This document shows positions 18,266-23,615 of a DNA stretch of 37,662 nucleotides, piece after piece. Position 1 is the stretch's first letter. Each line of letters starts with the position of its first letter. The notes beneath the pieces are model-generated. The model saw only the letters and a program-made list of their open reading frames with translations, ran no database searches and was not told the DNA's origin. Both the position numbers and the translations under genes were made by a program. The DNA comes from Bacteroidales bacterium (GTDB lineage Bacteria > Bacteroidota > Bacteroidia > Bacteroidales > UBA932): NCBI GenBank assembly GCA_024694675.1, contig JAILJO010000055.1, forward strand, positions 1-37,662, read 5' to 3'.

Positions 18266-18571
18266 TCAGCTCTCCTTCGGGAGCAGCGCCAGGTCCAGGC
18301 TACCCACCCAGACGTCAAGGTTCACATATGTCTTGCCTTCCTTCTCCACCACGTTCACCTTCAGGTTCCCGAGGATGTACACGAATCGTCCCTTCTTCAG
18401 GTACTCGACGATGCCGGTCTTCTTCATCCGGCAAGTGTAGTACGTCGGTTTTTCTTCCTTGTCCCGGCCGTCCTTCACGGCCACGTCGAAGCGGAGCATC
18501 TCGGCCCCTTCCTTCCCTTGGATTACCTCGCAATCCTTGGCGAGGTTCCCTGAAATCAAAATGTTTTGCAT
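18266..18571 (-). CDS. Single-stranded DNA-binding protein-like (OB fold)
   Basis: A 101-residue OB-fold protein resembling the core of SSB: MQNILISGNLAKDCEV at the start, central 'LRFDVAVKDG', 'YYTCRMKKTG', and GRFVYILGNLKVNV. It lacks the acidic C-terminal tail of chromosomal SSB, so it may not recruit the usual SSB partners. Its place between mobA and mobB suggests it coats the single strand during transfer. It is 22 bases downstream of mobA and 40 bases upstream of mobB. Confidence 0.85.
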   Translation of the reverse strand: MQNILISGNLAKDCEVIQGKEGAEMLRFDVAVKDGRDKEEKPTYYTCRMKKTGIVEYLKKGRFVYILGNLKVNVVEKEGKTYVNLDVWVGSLDLALLPKES

Positions 18572-18593
18572 AATGCGTTTGGGTTAAAAATGG

Positions 18594-19046
18594 TTATACA
18601 TAAGAGGAATCATCATCCTCACTTTCTTTCTCATCTCCTTCTTCACCGGCGCAGCCGGTCACCTCCTCCCGGATGACCGAAAAGGTCTTGACCATTTCGG
18701 TCATCATCTCCTTCATCTCGGTCATATCGTGCCCGATGTCCCGCGCATTGATGATGATGTTCCCGTGCCTGTCGCGCACGAGGGCAAGTCGGTTGAGCGT
18801 CTTCACGCGCTGGTTGTAGTTCACGCCGATACGCTTGAGATCCAGGCGGAGCAACTCGATCTGCTTCGCCACGTTTGCCTCATTCAGACTAAGGTTTCTG
18901 CGCTTGCGGACGCGCGTAGAAAGCAGCGCGTCACGGATGTACCTTGAACGGTTGTTATACCCGGAAAGATGCATCTGGGTATTCAGCTTCTCGAACTCTT
19001 TCTCCGAGAAACGCACGTTGACATAGTGTTTTCTAATCTCTCTCAC
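18594..19046 (-). CDS. mobA: MobA/MobC-type relaxosome accessory protein (ribbon-helix-helix)
   Basis: Small DNA-binding protein that helps the relaxase at oriT. The N-terminal core KHYVNVRFSEKEFEKLN followed by GYNNRSRYIRDALLS is a ribbon-helix-helix of the Bacteroides MobA/'plasmid mobilization relaxosome MobC' type. The tail is strongly acidic (GDEKESEDDDSS). The track start at 19304 would translate through a highly structured, Cys/Gly-rich segment that looks like oriT, so a later start is preferred: GTG at 19046 (VREIRKHYVNV), about 150 residues. That start is a judgement; the GTG at VETVF is an alternative. Confidence 0.8.
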   Translation of the reverse strand: MREIRKHYVNVRFSEKEFEKLNTQMHLSGYNNRSRYIRDALLSTRVRKRRNLSLNEANVAKQIELLRLDLKRIGVNYNQRVKTLNRLALVRDRHGNIIINARDIGHDMTEMKEMMTEMVKTFSVIREEVTGCAGEEGDEKESEDDDSSYV

Positions 19047-19146
19047 AATACCAAACTCTACATTAAACACTGTCTCCACTGCCCAGACGGGCTTCAGGCC
19101 CGAAAGCAGGCGACTTTGGAGCCTGCAACGCCCGCCGTAGGCGCAC

Positions 19147-19193
19147 GAGATGGCCCCGCAGGGGTCTGCGTTCGTGACACGAACGCCCATCTC
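19147..19193. other. Candidate origin of transfer: three-way folded inverted repeats
   Basis: An outer pair GAGATGG (19147-19153) / CCATCTC (19187-19193) encloses two hairpins: CCCC-GCA-GGGG (19154-19164) and GCGTTCGTG-A-CACGAACGC (19168-19186). A further hairpin CGGGC-TTCAG-GCCCG lies just to the left (about 19088-19102). This structure is directly upstream of mobA, the usual oriT position in Bacteroides mobilizable elements. The nic site is not identified. Confidence 0.6.
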
Positions 19194-19266
19194 GCAATCT
19201 GGACTAACGCCCAGATTCACCGCTCCTTTATAAGTCGCGCTGCAAACATAGGCATTTTGTGGCAAA

Positions 19267-19311
19267 TTGACAAATATAATTTGACAAAGTAATATAAAAC
19301 TCATACATTTG
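19267..19311. promoter_or_regulatory. Divergent promoters for mobA and gene 19511
   Basis: Plus strand: TTG at 19281-19283, 20 nt, TACATTTG at 19304-19311, an excellent Bacteroides promoter toward 19511. Minus strand: TATATTTG (19278-19271) is a -7 match toward mobA, without a clear -33. Two TTGACAAA copies (19267-19274, 19281-19288) overlap both, so a bound protein would affect both directions. Confidence 0.65.
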
Positions 19312-19325
19312 TGCCGAACTTTTCT

Positions 19326-19486
19326 GATATCAATGCATCAATGTAAGGATGTATCTTGATAGAAAGGATAGAAGATAGCTTGTCATCTTGATAGCTTGAT
19401 AGGTTGAAACAATGGCAAAAAGATGCATTGATATCAAGATGACATGATGAAATGATGACAATGTGAGAAGACACAATGATATCAAG
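19326..19486. repeat. CTTGATA/TATCAAG repeats with long inverted repeats
   Basis: Five copies of CTTGATA or its complement (19355, 19387, 19395, 19432, 19480). Two nested perfect inverted repeats are present: GATATCAATGCATC (19326-19339) with GATGCATTGATATC (19422-19435), and GTCATCTTGATA (19382-19393) with TATCAAGATGAC (19432-19443). They occupy the leader between the plus promoter and gene 19511. This could be a partition (centromere-like) site, an operator cluster or a second replication site. Confidence 0.65.
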
Positions 19487-19510
19487 TAATCAAGTAAACA
19501 TTATATCTAT

Positions 19511-19822
19511 ATGACACAATTGGACGAATTCAGGGAGCAGCTGAGACAGCGCCCAAAGTTACATCAAGATGAGAGAGACAAGCCGGTGGCCGAGGAGCCC
19601 TCGGCGCCAAAGAAGGTGAGAAAGAAAAAGGATGTCCCCCAGGAACGGGCGGCCGTCTGGATTCCCAAGGAGGTCCAGCGCAAGGTCCGCCTGCTGGGAA
19701 TCTGGCTGGATTTAGAAGGACTGGAGGATGCCCCCTCCCTCGGCGATGTCATCACTGAGGCAATTGAGCATCTTATCGACACCAAGTACCCAAAAGCGAA
19801 GAAATATGTCGAGAGAAGTTAG
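19511..19822 (+). CDS. Small basic, DUF3408/partition-type DNA-binding candidate
   Basis: A 103-residue protein with a charged, disordered N-terminus (PKKVRKKKD) and a C-terminal fold, about residues 45-100, reminiscent of ribbon-helix-helix or TraB/TraC (DUF3408) proteins of Bacteroides transfer elements: WIPKEVQRKVRLLGIWL then SLGDVITEAIEHLIDTKYPKA. The family assignment is tentative. Repeat arrays lie on both sides: CTTGATA repeats upstream and ATGTCG repeats from its last codons onward, which suggests a protein that binds its own flanks, as partition proteins do. No ParA ATPase is next to it. A good promoter lies at 19281-19311. Confidence 0.6.
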   Translation: MTQLDEFREQLRQRPKLHQDERDKPVAEEPSAPKKVRKKKDVPQERAAVWIPKEVQRKVRLLGIWLDLEGLEDAPSLGDVITEAIEHLIDTKYPKAKKYVERS

Positions 19823-19906
19823 TTTTTTTCGATAGAATGTCGATGAAATGCAGAAATATGTCGGTTGAGTGCAGAAAAATGTCGATAGTATGTCGAGTGC
19901 ATGTCG
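19806..19906 (+). repeat. ATGTCG array phased on the DNA helix
   Basis: Six exact ATGTCG copies begin at 19806, 19837, 19858, 19879, 19890 and 19901. The intervals are 31, 21, 21, 11 and 11 bases, all near multiples of 10.5, so every copy faces the same side of the helix. Longer shared context (TGCAGAAA.ATGTCG) surrounds two of the copies. The array starts in the end of gene 19511 and its last copy covers the possible pgeF start codon at 19901. Confidence 0.8.
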
Positions 19907-20608
19907 GGGAAAATGACTAAATTTGGAGTCATGTTCGACGGACTGCTGAAATATGACCTGGGAGCCGGTGTGGAAGCGTTTTCCACGCAGCGGGATGCAG
20001 TCCTTCCCTATGAAGTGACGCAAGGGCATCAAGTCCACGGCAGCCGTGTGGCCATCATCAAGCGAGCAGGTATGACGCGGGAAGAGTTGGAGGGCTACGA
20101 TGCCTTTATCACCAAACTTCCCGGCGTAGCCATCGGTGTCCGTACGGCCGATTGCGTGCCCATTCTCATCTATGACCCGGTAAAGCGAGTCATTGCCGCC
20201 GTTCACGCAGGCTGGAAAGGGACAGTGCTGCACATCGTTCAAGGAGCTATCACTGCAATGACACAGGTTTTCAAGTGCAACCCTGCCGATATGAAAGCGG
20301 TCATTGGCCCCGGCATCGGCCCGGACAGTTTTCAGGTCGGTGAAGAAGTGGCCGTTCAGTTCAAAGAGACGGGTTTCCCCATGGATGATATATGGTCCTT
20401 CCGTGGTCCAGGCGATGGAACGCCTATGTCCGGAGGCCATCACATAGACCTTTTCAAGCCCAACCGCTGGCTGCTGGAGCAGGCCGGAATCCCTGCTGAA
20501 AGCATTCAGGTCTGCGGAATCGACACCTACACCACCGAAGCCTTTTTCTCTGCGCGGCGTGAGGGTGTGGAATGCGGACGAATCATCAATTCCATCAAAC
20601 TGATATAG
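19901..20608 (+). CDS. pgeF: PgeF/YfiH-family protein (peptidoglycan-editing/laccase-domain, purine nucleoside phosphorylase-like)
   Basis: Cytoplasmic metal-binding enzyme; family members have been reported to act as purine nucleoside phosphorylase/adenosine deaminase and, in E. coli, to limit L-Ser misincorporation into peptidoglycan. The three zinc-ligand motifs are present: QVHG (His46), RTADCVPIL (Cys85) and HAGWKG (His102). 'VIGPGIGPDSFQVG' and 'GIDTYTTEAFFSARR' are also typical. About 235 residues, a normal length. The start may be 19901 or 19913 (MTKFGV); the former overlaps the last ATGTCG repeat. It is an unusual passenger in a plasmid-like block, lying after gene 19511 and probably read from the same promoter. 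Confidence 0.88.
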   Translation: MSGKMTKFGVMFDGLLKYDLGAGVEAFSTQRDAVLPYEVTQGHQVHGSRVAIIKRAGMTREELEGYDAFITKLPGVAIGVRTADCVPILIYDPVKRVIAAVHAGWKGTVLHIVQGAITAMTQVFKCNPADMKAVIGPGIGPDSFQVGEEVAVQFKETGFPMDDIWSFRGPGDGTPMSGGHHIDLFKPNRWLLEQAGIPAESIQVCGIDTYTTEAFFSARREGVECGRIINSIKLI

Positions 20609-20620
20609 AACGGACAGCCG

Positions 20621-20644
20621 GTCAGGCGGGTTTACCCGACTGAC
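20621..20644 (+). other. Stable hairpin after pgeF
   Basis: GTCAG-g-CGGG-TTTA-CCCG-a-CTGAC: two stem blocks separated by a single mismatch. It lies 12 bases after the pgeF stop. No T-run follows, so it is a possible processing or stability structure rather than a classical terminator. The following 150 bases to about 20790 contain another imperfect hairpin (GAGAC 20713 / GTCTC 20745) and no gene I can support. Confidence 0.5.
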
Positions 20645-20792
20645 GGGCGGTAAGAGGCGCGGCGGTGGAACAGTCTCTGACGGGCTTGTCCTGGCAGAGT
20701 CTGTGGAACCGTGAGACTTTCGCGGCGGCTTTGCCGACGTGAAGGTCTCAAGCGCCGTTCAGCGGAGACGAAGCGGCAGGTTCACCTGACGC

Positions 20793-20851
20793 TTGGTCGG
20801 AGCGGAGTTTTTAGTTACATTTGCAATACGACACGACGGAACGTACATTTG
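20793..20851 (+). promoter_or_regulatory. Two overlapping Bacteroides-type promoters in tandem
   Basis: Promoter A: TTG 20793-20795, 20 nt, TACATTTG 20816-20823. Promoter B: the TTG that ends promoter A's -7 element (20821-20823), 20 nt, then a second TACATTTG at 20844-20851. Both -7 boxes match TAnnTTTG exactly and the spacing is identical. They point into a structured stretch with no long gene. Confidence 0.75.
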
Positions 20852-21037
20852 CTAATGGCCAGAGCAGGCCCCTGTTCCGCCGTGATGCCTTTCGGGCATA
20901 GCCGGAGTCCTTTTTCATGCGGGGCTCCGGTTTAAGCCTTTTGGGCTTTTCCTCCTCCTCACCTCGGAAATTGAAGCAAGCTTCATTTCTCTCGGTTCGT
21001 CGTCGGTTCGTTTTGTGCCTCGGGCTGCAGCACAAGT
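20830..21037 (+). ncRNA. Candidate structured RNA downstream of tandem promoters
   Basis: Consecutive hairpins follow the promoters: ATGCC/GGCAT (20885-20899), CCGGAG/CTCCGG (20902-20930), AAGCC-TTTTG-GGCTT (20934-20948), and GAAA-TGAAG/CTTCA-TTTC (20967-20989, one bulge). Such a dense series after two good promoters suggests a regulatory RNA or attenuated leader. The 3' end is not clear; the next strong hairpin belongs to the convergent radC remnant. No known RNA family is recognised. Confidence 0.4.
20855..20935 (+). CDS. Possible 26-residue peptide inside the structured locus
   Basis: ATG at 20855 opens a frame of 26 codons (MARAGPCSAV... ending FSCGAPV) that stops at 20935. It would sit about 25 bases after a start from promoter A. 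No ribosome-binding site is evident, and the frame spans two hairpins, so it could be a leader peptide or simply chance. It is the only small ORF consistent with the promoter positions. Confidence 0.25.
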   Translation: MARAGPCSAVMPFGHSRSPFSCGAPV

Positions 21038-21066
21038 AAACCCCCGCTATGCTGTAGCGAGGGTTT
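21038..21066 (-). terminator. Hairpin at the end of the radC remnant
   Basis: AAACCC-C-CGCTA / TAGCG-A-GGGTTT with a 5-nt loop and one internal mismatch, overlapping the radC stop codon. On the minus strand it is followed by a weak TTTACTT stretch. It could act in both directions and end the candidate RNA as well. Confidence 0.55.
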
Positions 21067-21474
21067 GGAGGATGGTTTCGTTGTAATCGGCTTTACGCTC
21101 TTCCGTGAAGGAGTAGTAGGAGGAATCGGAGATGATGATGTGGTCGAAAAGGTGTAGCTCTACTGCTGCGCAGGCTTTTTCAAGAGTCTTGGTAGCCAGT
21201 ACATCTGCCTTGCTGGGCATGGGATCACCCGTAGGATGGTTGTGTGCGATGATTATCCCCTGGGCCCCAAGAAGTAATGCATGACGTAGAATCTGCTTGT
21301 TGTCGATAGTAGTAAGGGTAAAGCCGCCCTTAGAAATCTGCATACGCTTGATGATGGTGTTCTTGCGGGAGAGATAAAGGATCCAGCACTCCTCATAGTC
21401 CCTTCATGACAGGCAACAGATAGAAACTGGCAAGGTCGGCATTTTTGATTTGCACGTTCGTGTTTACCGGGATT
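21047..21474 (-). pseudogene. radC: radC (JAB/MPN-domain) remnant with frameshift
   Basis: The 98-codon track ORF covers the C-terminal RadC domain, with the JAMM motif IIAHNHPTGDPMPSKAD and 'DHIIISDSSYYSF'. Upstream of its first ATG the RadC sequence continues in frame (YEECWILYLSRKN), meets a stop, and then continues in another frame as QIKNADLASFYLLPVMK. Removing one G from a GGG run near 21400 would join the halves as VMKDYEECWIL. A further stop lies upstream, and the N-terminal helix-hairpin-helix part is absent. Either a decayed gene or a sequencing error in the G-run. RadC-like proteins are common passengers in Bacteroides elements; their function is not settled. Confidence 0.75.
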
Positions 21475-21570
21475 TATACCATGTACTCGGAAATCGCTTC
21501 TCTCAGAACACCTATTCTGTCCAGTTGCTCATTGGAGAAACCCTCTGATTGATGGAGGCAACGAAGAAAA

Positions 21571-21694
21571 AGTATTCAAAACTAAGGAACGGCTCCGAAA
21601 AGTATTCAATCCTTAGGAAGAAAGTATTCAAAACTTAGGAAACAGGTACTCAAAACTTAGGAGACCGGGGCGGAAAAGTATTCAATTCTTAGAA
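21571..21694 (+). repeat. Five plasmid-type iterons
   Basis: 18-bp repeats of consensus AGTATTCAAAACTTAGGA at 21571, 21601, 21623, 21645 and 21677 (spacings 30, 22, 22, 32). The third matches the consensus fully; the others differ at one to four positions. They lie downstream of the Rep_3 gene and are the expected binding sites of its product, so this is a probable replication origin. Confidence 0.85.
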
Positions 21695-21874
21695 AACCAG
21701 CCCTGCGACACACCATTCAAGCATCATATACACAACGAATTAACGACGCCTCAAAAGCGCCGTACAAATTGAATCAATACAAGTATAAATAAATATCTCA
21801 ACAACGTGTGTACGTACGCGGAAAAGAGATGAGAAAGAAAATGAGAAGATGCCCGGCGGGCCGGGGATGATTGG
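21695..21874. other. A/T-rich non-coding stretch next to iterons
   Basis: No gene is supported. The A/T-rich part (about 21718-21806, AAGTATAAATAAATATC) next to the iterons could be the strand-opening region of the origin. I see no convincing DnaA box. Confidence 0.4.
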
Positions 21875-22903
21875 TCAGAAGTCCGAATAGCGCAGCAGCC
21901 AGTCGGAATGCCAGGCCAGCATGGCGGCGTGAACATAGGCGTCCACATTGGAAATACCCCGGCGGATGCGAATGTCGGCCGTGAGGCTGGCCAACTTGTC
22001 CGTGAACGAATGCATATCCTCGAAATCCAACTGTTTCCAGATGTCGGCAATGGCCTGTGCATGCCCCCCTGCTGTATTCATCAGTAAACGACATGCATCC
22101 CAGGCCTCCTGAGTGGCCTTGATTCGTGTCTCTTCATCCACCTGATAGCCAATTTTAAAGCAGATGTACTGGCGGTCGGAGCGAAGCAGCAGCCGGAAAT
22201 CGAACCAGATGGGATAATGCTCCCGCAAATCGGCGGCTGACGGTTTCAAGATATGCGTTACAATATTGTCCGAACGGTCATAAGACGGCCCCAGTGTGAG
22301 CATCCGCCGAAGTTCGTCAATACTTAGGACAAAACCGCCGCGATTACGCCAGGAGCAGACCAGCCAGTAGAGCCGAACGGTGTATTTGTTGGCCATTGAA
22401 AGCGCTGCCTGACAGGAATAGGCGGTGTACCCCTCTTCCACCAGAAGCAAGCGGGCCACCATTTGCTCCTGCAGGAAGATTTCAACGTCGTGGGCGTAAG
22501 CCTGAAATCGGAACCCATCTATGAATCCGGTGAAATGATTCTTCTGCTCGCTGTCTGGAAAACGGATGGCAGTATGCTCCAGTTCCCGAAGACAAGCGCG
22601 GAGCCGGGCGCCATTCTTCTCTCCAATGTGAAAAGCCTGCATCGGGATGGTCAACACCCGGTATCCAAGGTCATTCTTCGGCGGCAGGAAAACCTCCGGC
22701 ACACCCTTCCTTTCATTGCCTCTCGTCAGGCGCAATCTTATCGCTCGTTGGAACTCCGAAATGATGGCCATCAAGATACGGAGGTGATTCAATTTTAAAT
22801 CGGCTTCTATGTATGTTATTCCGTTGACATGAAGCAGCTCATCCTTGCGCTGAGGTGCGTCAGGACGTCTTTTTTTGCTTGAAGATGTCAACTTTTTTCT
22901 CAC
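21875..22903 (-). CDS. Rep_3-superfamily plasmid replication initiator
   Basis: Initiator with two winged-helix domains that binds iterons and starts plasmid replication. The family feel comes from 'YTVRLYWLVCSWRNRGGFVLSIDELRRML' region (quoted in part: YTVRLYWLVCSW), 'LHVNGITYIEADLKLNHLRIL' near the N-terminus, and overall layout. The track start (23125) and the ATG of MKVIFVISIF lie upstream of an excellent minus-strand promoter, so they are rejected; a GTG at 22903 (VRKKLTSSSKKRRPD) just after the promoter gives about 342 residues, normal for the family. TTG at 22891 is an alternative. Five iterons lie just downstream of the gene. Confidence in family is good, in start moderate. Confidence 0.8.
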   Translation of the reverse strand: MRKKLTSSSKKRRPDAPQRKDELLHVNGITYIEADLKLNHLRILMAIISEFQRAIRLRLTRGNERKGVPEVFLPPKNDLGYRVLTIPMQAFHIGEKNGARLRACLRELEHTAIRFPDSEQKNHFTGFIDGFRFQAYAHDVEIFLQEQMVARLLLVEEGYTAYSCQAALSMANKYTVRLYWLVCSWRNRGGFVLSIDELRRMLTLGPSYDRSDNIVTHILKPSAADLREHYPIWFDFRLLLRSDRQYICFKIGYQVDEETRIKATQEAWDACRLLMNTAGGHAQAIADIWKQLDFEDMHSFTDKLASLTADIRIRRGISNVDAYVHAAMLAWHSDWLLRYSDF

Positions 22904-22924
22904 AAAGTAAGCTGGTTTTTGTCG

Positions 22925-22982
22925 CAAAAGTATCTGAAATTTTTTGAAAGAACAAAATTTTACCTTTCCTTTGTTGTCAAAT
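22925..22982 (-). promoter_or_regulatory. rep promoter with upstream shared motif
   Basis: Minus strand: TTTG (22956-22953), 20 nt, TACTTTTG (22932-22925), an exact Bacteroides promoter. The 8 bases AAAAGTAT over the -7 box match the start of an iteron, which would allow Rep autoregulation. Upstream, ATTTGACAA (22982-22974 on the minus strand) repeats the motif found at 14743 and 19279. The divergent traO-like gene starts at 23028. Confidence 0.7.
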
Positions 22983-23027
22983 ATCGTATGACAATGCAAG
23001 ATTAAATGCGTCAGGCGAAAGATTGAA

Positions 23028-23603
23028 ATGACAAAAATGACTTTCATAAGCAAAGCATACGGAACCGTCCTCGCTGGATTGTTCCTAATCCTCTCGTGTA
23101 CCTCGGCCTCGGCCCAGCGGACCATTTCTGGCCAATCTACCCTTGCAATCTCTTCGCACTACACCGGCACGTCCGTGGGGGCCGAGGCTTTCTATTCGCA
23201 ATACACCCTAGGCGGTTTCTGGGAGTCCGGCATCATGGTACCCCCCTACCGTTACGGGCTTTCCACAAACCATATTCTTGACGACTGGCACATTTCTGCC
23301 GCCGGGGCCTACCTCTGGAGACTCGCAGCCACGCGCAGCCGCAGTTTTAACTGGTATGCAGGCGCGGGCGTATTCGCGGGTATAGAATGGTTGGACCCGT
23401 TCGGGCATCTGCCTGATTACATCGATCTGGGAACAGCCAATATCCGTTTCCTGTATGGCGTCTATGTAAAGACCAGCTTGGAAATCTTCATCTCTTCCAG
23501 GTTCGCCCTGCTGGTCCAGGGCGCCCTTCCTGTCAACTTTTCCTCCTATGCCGGAAACACCCACTGGCAGGCTGGACTGGGAATCAAATTCATGCTCAAC
23601 TAA
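23028..23603 (+). CDS. TraO-like outer-membrane beta-barrel protein
   Basis: A 191-residue exported protein: signal peptide to about residue 29 (LFLILSCTSASAQ), then alternating amphipathic strands and a C-terminal strand ending GIKFMLN, as in small outer-membrane barrels. The order of strands (ISAAGAYLWRL, WYAGAGVFAGIEWLDPFG, LEIFISSRFALLVQG, WQAGLGIKFMLN) resembles TraO of Bacteroides conjugative transposons, a transfer-apparatus protein. No other tra assembly gene is nearby, so it may be a remnant or serve another purpose such as surface exclusion. It is divergent from rep and followed 12 bases later by the methyltransferase-like gene. Confidence 0.65.
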   Translation: MTKMTFISKAYGTVLAGLFLILSCTSASAQRTISGQSTLAISSHYTGTSVGAEAFYSQYTLGGFWESGIMVPPYRYGLSTNHILDDWHISAAGAYLWRLAATRSRSFNWYAGAGVFAGIEWLDPFGHLPDYIDLGTANIRFLYGVYVKTSLEIFISSRFALLVQGALPVNFSSYAGNTHWQAGLGIKFMLN

Positions 23604-23615
23604 TCCATTATTCAT

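Noticed and set aside
17050-18573. 507-codon plus-strand ORF across mobB and SSB
   Set aside because: Antisense shadow of two supported genes; composition is typical of reverse-frame translation.
19047-19304. N-terminal extension of mobA proposed by the ORF track
   Set aside because: It would translate the palindromic oriT candidate and lies downstream of a minus-strand -7 box; the family core starts at KHYVNVRF.
20711-20935. 74-codon ORF beginning in the hairpin region after pgeF
   Set aside because: Its start lies upstream of both tandem promoters and its sequence is Arg-rich, low-information; only the short inner frame at 20855 fits the promoters.
21571-21694. Possible CRISPR array
   Set aside because: Repeats are 18 bp with spacers of 4-14 bp of no fixed length, no cas genes, and a Rep_3 gene adjacent; they are iterons.
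22904-23125. N-terminal extension of the Rep protein
   Set aside because: It includes the strong minus-strand promoter and the start of the divergent gene; the extension has no Rep_3 similarity.
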